Of a DNA stretch of 10,506 nucleotides, positions 1-5,709 are shown one piece after another; the stretch's first letter is position 1; every line of letters begins with the position of its first letter. Below the pieces are notes generated by a model, which had not been told where the DNA came from, did not search any database, and saw only the letters and a list, made by a program, of their open reading frames with translations. Source of the DNA: CAYRXE01 sp964428205. GTDB taxonomy: Bacteria > Patescibacteriota > Gracilibacteria > Peribacterales > Peribacteraceae. The stretch covers positions 1 to 10,506 of the forward strand of contig CAYRXE010000034.1 in NCBI GenBank assembly GCA_964428205.1, written 5' to 3'. The translations under genes and the position numbers were made by a program.

Positions 1-416
1 ACATGACGGCATCGACTCCAAAGCCACTGCGCATCCAAGGTATCTTCGTTTCTACCAAAGAAGTGGAACGCGTGATCAACGCGGTGAAGATCGCCGGTGG
101 TGGTAAGGTGACAGAGCAGATTGGTCTAGGACTTGATGGTGAGCAGAATGAAGAAGATGTTGATGGTGGTGGTCTTCCACAAAGTGGACACATTGATCTC
201 GAAGCTGATGACAACGGTGGAGATGACCTTTTCTTTGAGGCTCTGAGGGTCGTACAAGAGACAGGCAAAGCTTCTGCATCATTGCTGCAGCGTCAGCTGA
301 AAGTGGGCTACGCACGTGCTGCAAGGCTCCTCGATATCATGGAAGAAAAGGGCCTCATTGGACCTCCAGATGGCGCCAAGCCACGTAAGGTGTTCTTCGA
401 TCGTGGAGCCCAGTAG
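1..416 (+). CDS. ftsK: DNA translocase FtsK/SpoIIIE, C-terminal end (5'-truncated by window edge)
   Basis: This is the tail of the septal, hexameric DNA pump that clears and orients chromosome ends during division. The reading frame is already open at base 1: the ATG at 3 is an internal Met that follows a codon ending in AC, matching the Asp-Met of the usual GDM motif at the end of the RecA-like motor. Then comes PLRIQGIFVSTKEVERV (the family's 'RIQG.FVS..E.. V' strand-helix), a low-complexity acidic and glycine-rich linker (about residues 31-73 from that Met), and the gamma winged-helix domain (about 74-130), with the recognition part ASASLLQRQLKVGYARAARL, which reads KOPS/SRS-like DNA polarity sequences. 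It ends in TAG. Seen: frame and motifs. Known: domain roles. The start and the motor domain lie outside the window. No hairpin-type terminator follows the stop. Confidence 0.96.
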   Translation, partial: MTASTPKPLRIQGIFVSTKEVERVINAVKIAGGGKVTEQIGLGLDGEQNEEDVDGGGLPQSGHIDLEADDNGGDDLFFEALRVVQETGKASASLLQRQLKVGYARAARLLDIMEEKGLIGPPDGAKPRKVFFDRGAQ

Positions 417-418
417 TA

Positions 419-446
419 TTGACAATATTTAATAATAGTACAAAAT
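419..446 (+). promoter_or_regulatory. Putative sigma70-type promoter for the 102-aa orphan gene
   Basis: A perfect TTGACA at 419-424 is followed after 16 bp by CAAAAT at 441-446 (4 of 6 to TATAAT), in a markedly AT-rich stretch between ftsK and the next gene. A start near 453 would give a leader of about 45 nt. The -10 is mediocre, so this is an inference from consensus and position. Confidence 0.5.
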
Positions 447-499
447 TAACATAGTTGTCCGTTCGTTGATCATTAACTTTTTTGGCAAAGGAATAGGCC

Positions 500-808
500 G
501 TGACTGATCTATTGTTCATTCTTGCAAACGACTCACCTGAAACATGGAACGATCATCTGGTGGCGTGGGATGCGGGTGTAGAATTCGCACGAAGTCATCT
601 TCATGATGATGATGTCGAAATAGGTGTGTTCAGAATCAATGCATCGATTCTGCGCATTCTTGATCTCGAAGAAACCTTTCTATTTGCGAGGCAATTCGAT
701 GGATATGTAGGTGAGGTCAGAGGAGTTTCAAATCCTCTGCTTAGGCTCATCGCGGCTGGCTTTCGGCTCGGCTGGGAACAAAGAGCGAAGTCTTTGTCTG
801 AAGATTAG
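500..808 (+). CDS. Hypothetical protein, 102 aa (orphan, GTG start)
   Basis: I do not recognise the family. The frame starts at GTG 500, preceded by AAAGGA at 487-492 with a 7-nt gap, a reasonable ribosome binding site that decides the start, and ends in TAG. The protein is acidic in its middle (HDDDVE, residues 35-40; DLEETF, 55-60) with alternating hydrophobic segments (LLFILA near the N-terminus, ASILRIL at 48-54, LLRLIAAGFRLGW at 80-92). It has no clear signal peptide, no convincing transmembrane helix and no cysteine. This suggests a small soluble alpha/beta protein. It has its own upstream promoter candidate and is closed by a strong terminator, so it is probably a monocistronic unit. 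The coding call rests on the ribosome site, flanking signals and a sensible composition rather than on homology. Confidence 0.72.
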   Translation: MTDLLFILANDSPETWNDHLVAWDAGVEFARSHLHDDDVEIGVFRINASILRILDLEETFLFARQFDGYVGEVRGVSNPLLRLIAAGFRLGWEQRAKSLSED

Positions 809-853
809 CGACAACAACTCATCTTCTTTCAAGCGAAGGAAGGAAACTCGATC

Positions 854-880
854 GAGGCAGGGTCACCCTGCCTCTTTTTT
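854..880 (+). terminator. Strong rho-independent terminator
   Basis: A perfect 9-bp stem, GAGGCAGGG (854-862) with CCCTGCCTC (866-874), closes a 3-nt TCA loop and is followed directly by six T (875-880). It lies 45 bp after the stop of the 102-aa gene and just upstream of the pyrophosphatase gene, so it separates the two transcripts on the + strand. No T tract serves the other strand. Confidence 0.93.
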
Positions 881-891
881 ATGAACAGAGT

Positions 892-897
892 TACAAT
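892..897 (+). promoter_or_regulatory. -10-like TACAAT directly before the pyrophosphatase gene
   Basis: TACAAT (5 of 6 to TATAAT) ends 6 nt before the ATG at 904. Only 23 nt separate the T tract of the upstream terminator from the ATG, and no Shine-Dalgarno sequence is visible, so transcription starting at or next to the ATG (a leaderless mRNA) is the simplest reading. No good -35 was found; the matching position lies inside the terminator stem. Confidence 0.4.
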
Positions 898-903
898 GCC
901 TCC

Positions 904-1500
904 ATGCAGCTGCTTCTGGGCACCAACAACAAAGGCAAAGTGATTGAGATGCAGGAAGCGCTCTCGCCGCTCAATCTTTCTATTGTAAAACCAATTGATC
1001 TTGGCATTACGAGTGCACCAGAAGAAACCGGAGAGACATTTATGGAAAATGCAGAGCAAAAAGCTCGGTTCTATTTTGAGAAGGGGAATCTCCCTACCCT
1101 GGCAGATGATTCGGGAATCATCGTCGGTGCGCTCAAAGATGAACTCGGCATACACACACGCCGCTGGGGTGCAGGCAAGGATGCCACGGACGAAGAGTGG
1201 ATTCGCGTATTCCTGGACCGCATGTCGCACGAAGAGAACAAACGTGCGCGATTCCTCTGCACACTCGTATTTATTGATCAGGAAGGCGTTTCCCATGAGT
1301 TTGAAGGCCGTTGCGACGGCATCATCACCCCGTCACTCGAAGCAGACTTCCTCCCTGGCCTGCCTATTTCTGCCTGCTTTAAACCGTTTGGATACGACGA
1401 GGTCTACTCTGCCATGACCCCACAGGAAAAGAATGACGTAAGTCACCGCGGCAAGGCACTGCAAGCATTTGCGGATTTTCTGGCAAAGAACGTGGCGTAA
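904..1500 (+). CDS. rdgB: Non-canonical purine NTP pyrophosphatase, RdgB/HAM1 family
   Basis: This cytosolic enzyme hydrolyses (d)ITP and XTP to monophosphate and pyrophosphate, keeping deaminated purines out of DNA and RNA. At 198 aa it has the normal family length. The diagnostic blocks appear in order: GTNNKGK..E (residues 6-15, substrate loop), ETGETFMENAEQKA (41-54), LADDSG (66-71, metal-binding and catalytic Asp), CDGIITP (137-143), FGYDEV (162-167) and EKNDVSHRGKAL (175-186). Slight divergence is seen at PFGYDEVY, where most members have GFGYDP.F, and at the SAR-like segment, here IHTRRWGA (83-90). The ATG at 904 is chosen because GTNNK then sits at the normal distance from the N-terminus; the ATGs at 881 and 896 are out of frame. 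The gene lies alone between a terminator and a convergent gene. Confidence 0.95.
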   Translation: MQLLLGTNNKGKVIEMQEALSPLNLSIVKPIDLGITSAPEETGETFMENAEQKARFYFEKGNLPTLADDSGIIVGALKDELGIHTRRWGAGKDATDEEWIRVFLDRMSHEENKRARFLCTLVFIDQEGVSHEFEGRCDGIITPSLEADFLPGLPISACFKPFGYDEVYSAMTPQEKNDVSHRGKALQAFADFLAKNVA

Positions 1501-1506
1501 TTACGC
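1495..1506. repeat. 12-bp palindrome across abutting stop codons
   Basis: GCGTAATTACGC is perfectly palindromic and contains both convergent stop codons: TAA of rdgB (1498-1500) and, on the other strand, TAA of the orphan gene (1501-1503). There is no intergenic base between the two genes. The stem is short and has no T tract, so it is not a standard terminator. Confidence 0.7.
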
Positions 1507-2007
1507 AGCGTAACTCGGGAGCGACTCAAACGAATTCCACTCCCGTGCGACCTGAGACTCACCGTACTGATACTGCGGAAAGTGCCTGCCCAAGATGTCA
1601 TCAAGGACTGCTTTTGTTTCGTTGTCTTCTGTTGCTTCACGCTCCTCCAAAATAACTAAACGCATCTCATCTGGAAACTCTTCCACCATGCGCTTGAACT
1701 GCGTATCGGTAACAGAGCCCTGCAAGAATCTTCGGAGCATCAACGCAGAAATAGTCAGAAGAGAGGCTTCGGCAGGCAGGGTGAGGTTTGGACAAGCAGC
1801 CTGCATGGCATCGCGTGTGACTCCCGAGGCAAGTCCACCGAGGCAAAGAACTAGAATGCATGCGCTACGCACCGAAGCATGCCGACGTTGTACGTGCTCG
1901 GCAACGACAGCCTGCCCTGCATTGAGGGTGTGCTGCTCAAGCTCGAGATCGGACATCATTCCCAGATCGTTCTCAATCACCTCTGGTGTGGCACGCAAAG
2001 AAGACAT
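1501..2007 (-). CDS. Hypothetical protein, 168 aa (orphan, downstream of helicase-nuclease)
   Basis: I do not recognise the family. The frame stays open upstream of 2007, but the extra N-terminal part would overlap the helicase gene and reads as low-quality Ser/Arg-rich shadow sequence, so the Met at 2007 is preferred. A GGGGAG element lies 11 nt upstream; the double Met at residues 17-18 is an alternative start. The protein has an acidic N-terminal region (residues 10-25), one hydrophobic stretch, SACILVLCLGGLASG (about 48-62), a second apolar segment, ASLLTISALMLRRFL (81-95), and a charged C-terminal half (VEEFPDEMRLVILEEREATEDNE, split over 108-130, then FPQYQYGE at 143-150). It is likely mostly helical; one weak membrane segment is possible. 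It starts 67 bp after the helicase stop on the same strand with no terminator between, so co-transcription is likely. Confidence 0.7.
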   Translation of the reverse strand: MSSLRATPEVIENDLGMMSDLELEQHTLNAGQAVVAEHVQRRHASVRSACILVLCLGGLASGVTRDAMQAACPNLTLPAEASLLTISALMLRRFLQGSVTDTQFKRMVEEFPDEMRLVILEEREATEDNETKAVLDDILGRHFPQYQYGESQVAREWNSFESLPSYAA

Positions 2008-2074
2008 TGCCGAGGATTCTCCCCGCGAAACCCGTAAGGTCAAACTCAACAAACATGAGTTGCTATATTTTGGC

Positions 2075-5000
2075 TTACAGAGGCGAGAAATCGAGGTCTT
2101 GGATCTTCGCCCACACATCTTTGATGAGTAAACGTAACTGGTCTTTTTCCTGATCAGAAACAGAGAGTTCCACGCGTTCCGGGTCCTCGCCACGCTCGCC
2201 AATGAACTCCAAGGCAAAGGCAATGGGCGTGATGAGTGGGTCGCCCTGTTCCAGGAGGATCGAATAGAACGCCATCTGGCGGAACTTGTCGCCTTCGTCG
2301 GTGCGCGAGACTTCGCCAATGTCGAGACCTCCGCGAATTTCCCTTTCGGATTTTGCAGCACCTGTCTTGTAATCAATGACAATCACATGACCGGAGTCCT
2401 TCGCGAGCTGATCAATGCGATCGATCTTTCCCTTGAGGGCAATGTCACCCAAACGTGCGCGGTAATCGCGTTCGAGCGAGTACAGGATCGGTTTACCATC
2501 ACGTAGGCGCTCTGCGTGGTAGCGAGGGAGAGACATGCTACCCAGCTGCTCAAGATCTTTACGCTGCTGCTCCGTGAGGATAGTGCGCTCTGCCAAATAC
2601 CACTGGAAGGCCGCGATCATCTGCTTGTCGTCAAAGGTTTCTCCGCGTTGCAGTGCCGTACCCCACTCGCGCAGTGCCCAGTGGATCGCACTACCGTAGC
2701 CAAGGCTGCGTGTAGTTGCTTCGTCGAAGTGTTCTGGCTGACCCAGGAGATCAATACGCAGGAACTCCTGCGGATCTCGCAGGAACCTCGTGAGGGACGT
2801 CGCAGAAAGGGCAAAAGTGGCCAAGCGCTCTTGGAGATAGGCCTGAAGTTCACTATCTAAGGCTCTCGTTGGATGCAGGGTGAGGATGGATGCAGCCTCT
2901 GGGTGCTTGAGAGATGCCTGTTCCTCAGGAAGCACTCCGGCTTCAGCAAAGAAGGCCGAAGGAGATAGGGGTTTATGCTTCTGACCCACGCTCATTTCAT
3001 TCGCGCAGACGAAGATCAATTCCCGTTCAGCCCTAGTCATAGCCACAAACGCGACTCTGCGCTCATCTTGATGCTGCTCAAATTTCTTCAGATCACTATC
3101 CCATCCAAAGAGGATGTCCTCGGGTAACGAGACCCCTGTGGGCTTACGACGCTTGTCCCAATGACCGTCACGGAAGTTCGCGAGGATGACGGTGTGGAAT
3201 TCCAAGCCCTTACTCTGGTGCGCCGTCATCAACTGGACGCCTTCGCTCACCAAATGGGGGATTTCGTACGTGAGTCTCGCCTGGCCGTACTGTGGATCGG
3301 CGAAGAACTCGAGCTCTTCGAGGAATCCGCGGAAGCTCAACGTGGGAGTCTGCAAGCACTGCGCCTTGGTGTAGTGGAAGAACGACTCAATAGCTGCGAG
3401 GTCCAAAGGATCCTTCGTATCCCCTACTGTGACAGCACTCAAGCAACGCTCCACGGTGTGCAGCACCGTTCTGGAATCCACCGCATGTGCGAGACCAAGC
3501 AAGGTGTCTCGTGCGGTGATGAGCACATCTTTCTTGAGGAACGGCGCCTCTGTTGTTTCGAGATCCAAAAGAACATCGTGCACACTCTTCTTCTGCTCAC
3601 GAGCGAGCAAAGCCAAACGAGAAAGATCTGCAGGGTGGCAACCGAATGCGGTGATGGCGAGAGCAGAGATAACAGCTGCATCGCTCTGAAGATGAATCAA
3701 TGCATGAAACAGCGCCAAAGCCTCGGCAACCAAAGGATGCGCCAAGAGATCTGCTTTGCCGTGTAATACGACCGGAATGCCACGAGCGCGGAAGACGTCA
3801 TACAGCGGGAAGAGCTCGGCATTGGTCTGGGTAAGCACGGCAAGGTCCTGAGGTGCAATCCCCTGCTCTAAACGCTCTTGCAAAATATCTGCAATAAGCC
3901 AGGGCTCTGCTGTGTCACTCGCAGCGCGCAGTAACCTTGGTGCAACTCCTTCTTCTTTGGTGAAGGCCGTGAGGTCTTTGTTAAGTCCGCTTATCTTTCC
4001 CACCAATCGCTCTTCGTTGTGCTCAATGAGTGCCTGTGCGGAGTCCAAAATAACCTGCGTAGAACGGTAGCTAATCGTCAAAGGAATGATGGGCGCCTTA
4101 GGGAAGCGCTCATGGAAGCTCAACATATTGCGCAAATTGGCACCCTGGAAGCGGTAGATCGCCTGGTCATCATCCCCTACTACAAAGAGGTTGGGGTCAT
4201 GTGCAAGGTCAGGGTATGTCGTGAGTGTTTCGATCACCTGCCACTGGGCACCGTTCGTGTCCTGAGCCTCATCAACCAAGATGTACTGGTAACGCTCTTG
4301 GAGTCCGGCGAGGAGCCAATCGTTCTCTTTGAGGGCACGCAAAGCAAAGAGAATCATATCGTCATAGTCATACCGACCTTTCTTCGTGAGCATCTGTTGG
4401 TAGCGCGCGAAGATCTCGATGAAGTCGGCAAACTTCTCCACAGCCAACATGTTCTTCTTGCGGCCGCTGTCCGTTCTCGCGCGTTCGTTCTTCTCCTGCA
4501 TCTGTCCCTCGAACTCGACGAGAGCCTTTTCGAGATCAGCGACCGTCTTACCTTCACGCTTCACCTGGCTAATGCGAGAGAGAATATCGCTGTCGCGACC
4601 GTAGGGGTCTTTGGGATTCAACAGCTTCGAGGTGCTCACGAGTTCATCGATAATATTGTTTAACTCTTGGTACTTCTCCCTATCCCCTATTTGCTCTTTC
4701 GCAGACCACTCTTCGAACACAGATGGGTGATTGTTGATGATCGATTGGCAGAATCCGTGAATGGTCGAGACCGTGACTCCGTACGCATCTGCACCGATCA
4801 ACAAACGTAAACGATCGCGCATGGCTGTTGCTCCACTCACCGAGAATGTGAGACAGAGGATATTACTGGGACGCATCTGGGTCTTTTTGAGGATGTTCGC
4901 CACGCGCATGGCGAGTGTTTGGGTCTTACCGGTACCTGGACCGGCAATGACCATCACCGGACCTTCGATGGTATCGACCGCCTTCTTCTGCGCGTCATTC

Positions 5001-5077
5001 AGTTTGTTGTATTCGCTCTCAAAAATAGAAGGGGACTGACGGGTTGTTACGGCCGGCTTCACTGCTGCCTTGGGCAT
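2075..5077 (-). CDS. UvrD/PcrA-like SF1A helicase fused to a RecB-family PD-(D/E)XK nuclease
   Basis: This 1000-aa ATP-dependent helicase-nuclease probably unwinds and degrades or trims DNA at breaks or stalled forks. The helicase motifs are complete: Q motif LNDAQ (26-30), Walker A GPGTGKT (46-52), Ib VSTIHGF (103-109), Walker B VDEAQD (268-273), III VGDDDQAIYRFQGA (300-313), IV SYRST (336-340), V TAHQSKGLEF (618-627) and VI VAMTRAERELI (678-688). The C-terminal third is a RecB-like nuclease: His799, Asp886 (GKIDRID), Asp902 and Lys904 (IDYKTG), Gln934 and Tyr938 (RQMAFY). The segment where AddB-type nucleases have the first iron-sulfur cysteine reads FLRDPQEF (765-772), so no Fe-S cluster is expected. 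The layout recalls RecB, AddA and mycobacterial AdnB, but AddA/RecB are usually longer and no partner subunit is visible. The Met at 5077 is the start just upstream of the conserved N-terminus. Confidence 0.93.
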   Translation of the reverse strand: MPKAAVKPAVTTRQSPSIFESEYNKLNDAQKKAVDTIEGPVMVIAGPGTGKTQTLAMRVANILKKTQMRPSNILCLTFSVSGATAMRDRLRLLIGADAYGVTVSTIHGFCQSIINNHPSVFEEWSAKEQIGDREKYQELNNIIDELVSTSKLLNPKDPYGRDSDILSRISQVKREGKTVADLEKALVEFEGQMQEKNERARTDSGRKKNMLAVEKFADFIEIFARYQQMLTKKGRYDYDDMILFALRALKENDWLLAGLQERYQYILVDEAQDTNGAQWQVIETLTTYPDLAHDPNLFVVGDDDQAIYRFQGANLRNMLSFHERFPKAPIIPLTISYRSTQVILDSAQALIEHNEERLVGKISGLNKDLTAFTKEEGVAPRLLRAASDTAEPWLIADILQERLEQGIAPQDLAVLTQTNAELFPLYDVFRARGIPVVLHGKADLLAHPLVAEALALFHALIHLQSDAAVISALAITAFGCHPADLSRLALLAREQKKSVHDVLLDLETTEAPFLKKDVLITARDTLLGLAHAVDSRTVLHTVERCLSAVTVGDTKDPLDLAAIESFFHYTKAQCLQTPTLSFRGFLEELEFFADPQYGQARLTYEIPHLVSEGVQLMTAHQSKGLEFHTVILANFRDGHWDKRRKPTGVSLPEDILFGWDSDLKKFEQHQDERRVAFVAMTRAERELIFVCANEMSVGQKHKPLSPSAFFAEAGVLPEEQASLKHPEAASILTLHPTRALDSELQAYLQERLATFALSATSLTRFLRDPQEFLRIDLLGQPEHFDEATTRSLGYGSAIHWALREWGTALQRGETFDDKQMIAAFQWYLAERTILTEQQRKDLEQLGSMSLPRYHAERLRDGKPILYSLERDYRARLGDIALKGKIDRIDQLAKDSGHVIVIDYKTGAAKSEREIRGGLDIGEVSRTDEGDKFRQMAFYSILLEQGDPLITPIAFALEFIGERGEDPERVELSVSDQEKDQLRLLIKDVWAKIQDLDFSPL

Positions 5078-5083
5078 GTCTGC

Positions 5084-5089
5084 ATCGTA
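5084..5089 (-). promoter_or_regulatory. -10-like TACGAT directly before the helicase-nuclease gene
   Basis: On the - strand, TACGAT (4 of 6 to TATAAT) ends 6 nt before the ATG at 5077, the same spacing as TACAAT before rdgB. No Shine-Dalgarno sequence is present and an intrinsic terminator ends at 5100, so this unit may start at or near its ATG. TAGTAT at 5094-5099 is an alternative -10. No -35 is evident. Confidence 0.3.
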
Positions 5090-5099
5090 GCAGAATACT

Positions 5100-5142
5100 A
5101 AAAATGCCCCCTTCTCTCACGAGAGGCTGAGAGAAGGAGGGC
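5100..5142 (-). terminator. Intrinsic terminator ending the ~150-nt RNA upstream of the helicase gene
   Basis: On the - strand the two arms (5142-5128 and 5119-5106) form about 13 consecutive pairs around an 8-nt loop, including a U-G pair that would be a C-A mismatch on the + strand. The hairpin is followed by A and then five T (5104-5100). This directionality supports termination of - strand transcription just 22 bp before the helicase start codon. It could also act as an attenuator. On the + strand only four T follow, so weaker bidirectional activity is possible. Confidence 0.85.
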
Positions 5143-5250
5143 TTTTGGTTGGACTTGGCGTGTTGCCCAGTGGCAGGGAAACGAGTAGCGACGAGCTAGC
5201 CACTTGAAGGGCCCCAACGCCCAAAGTCCGTATCTCCGCTCGGGAGATGT
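5100..5250 (-). ncRNA. Unassigned structured RNA (~150 nt): small RNA or attenuator leader
   Basis: A consensus-like promoter (5257-5284) and a strong terminator (5100-5142) bracket a non-coding stretch on the - strand. The predicted 5' start is near 5250. Structure read by eye: a 5' hairpin, ATCTCC (5248-5243) with GGAGAT (5237-5232); then a rod closed by GGACTT (5229-5224) with AAGTCC (5156-5151), continued by GGCG/CGCC, TTG/CAA and GCCC/GGGC with bulges mostly on the 5' side, and capped by AGTGGC (5204-5199) with GCCACT (5174-5169) around a 24-nt loop; then the terminator. I found no SRP RNA, tmRNA, 5S or tRNA signature and no riboswitch core that I know. A 6S-like rod is conceivable but the central bubble is not convincing. 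It may be an independent sRNA or the leader of the helicase-nuclease gene. Confidence 0.6.
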
Positions 5251-5256
5251 GCGCAT

Positions 5257-5284
5257 ATTTTAAACTTCTTTAGAAATCAGTCAA
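5257..5284 (-). promoter_or_regulatory. Sigma70-type promoter for the ~150-nt RNA
   Basis: On the - strand TTGACT (5284-5279, 5 of 6 to TTGACA) is separated by 16 bp from TAAAAT (5262-5257, 5 of 6 to TATAAT), inside an AT-rich block. A start at about 5250 would begin the RNA just before its first hairpin. This is the best two-hexamer promoter in the window. Confidence 0.7.
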
Positions 5285-5302
5285 TGATCATCAAACCACT
5301 AT

Positions 5303-5341
5303 AAAACCCCCATCCATACTCTTTCGAATATGGGGAGGGGG
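5303..5341 (-). terminator. Intrinsic terminator with GNRA-capped hairpin
   Basis: Read on the - strand, CCATATTC pairs with GAGTATGG around a GAAA tetraloop (5333-5318, loop 5325-5322), extended after small bulges by five C (5341-5337) pairing with five G (5311-5307), then TTTT (5306-5303). On the + strand the same DNA gives a mismatch and no T tract, so this ends a - strand transcript coming from the rpoD side. It may close either a separate RNA gene or the rpoD operon. Confidence 0.65.
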
Positions 5342-5499
5342 CGCCGCCTTACCAAGGATGATTCCTGTCAGCGCGACATAAATCATCTGCTGAAGGAGAA
5401 AGGTCTCCGACAAAGGCAAGACGTGGTACTAACCCGTTGCGAAGGGTCAGTGCCGCACACGGTAAACCTCCCAGTTCGAGAGTCAACAAATCTGTGCAC

Positions 5500-5554
5500 T
5501 GATCCACTCATCCGAAAGTACCCTCTCCGTTCTATAAGAGATCGGAGAGGGCAA
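5500..5554. repeat. 55-bp direct repeat, copy 1, at the left edge of the gap
   Basis: This block is identical to 5655-5709 and ends exactly where the N run begins, while copy 2 begins exactly where the N run ends. It contains a 9-bp hairpin (5521-5529 with 5543-5551). The placement suggests one genomic locus represented at the ends of two contigs. Confidence 0.9.
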
Positions 5555-5654
5555 NNNNNNNNNNNNNNNNNNNNNNNNNNNNNNNNNNNNNNNNNNNNNN
5601 NNNNNNNNNNNNNNNNNNNNNNNNNNNNNNNNNNNNNNNNNNNNNNNNNNNNNN
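5555..5654. other. Assembly gap, exactly 100 N
   Basis: A run of 100 N is a conventional placeholder of unknown size. Since identical 55-bp blocks flank it, the contigs probably overlap and the real gap is probably negative (-55), so coordinates right of here may be inflated by 155 bp. A true repeat with missing sequence between copies cannot be excluded. Confidence 0.97.
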
Positions 5655-5709
5655 TGATCCACTCATCCGAAAGTACCCTCTCCGTTCTATAAGAGATCGG
5701 AGAGGGCAA
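5655..5709. repeat. 55-bp direct repeat, copy 2, at the right edge of the gap
   Basis: Identical over 55 bp to 5500-5554, with the same internal hairpin at 5676-5684 and 5698-5706. See copy 1 for the interpretation as an unmerged contig overlap. Confidence 0.9.

Noticed and set aside
995..1417. 140-aa frame inside rdgB
   Set aside because: Out-of-frame shadow; rdgB has all family motifs in its own frame.
2056..2067. Promoter (TATAGC) and a short ATG frame between the helicase and the orphan gene
   Set aside because: The -10 is imperfect with no -35, and the ATG at 2056 opens a frame of fewer than 30 codons that is out of phase with the orphan gene.
2008..2382. N-terminal extension of the 168-aa orphan protein (293-aa open frame)
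   Set aside because: It overlaps the helicase-nuclease coding sequence on the same strand and reads as Ser/Arg-rich shadow sequence; the natural start is the Met at 2007.
5151..5229. SRP RNA or tRNA in the rod upstream of the helicase gene
   Set aside because: The conserved SRP GGAAG-type apical loop and tRNA T-loop are both absent.
5500..5709. CRISPR array or mobile-element repeat
   Set aside because: Only two copies, separated by N only, both ending exactly at the gap edges; an assembly overlap explains them better, and no cas gene or transposase is present.
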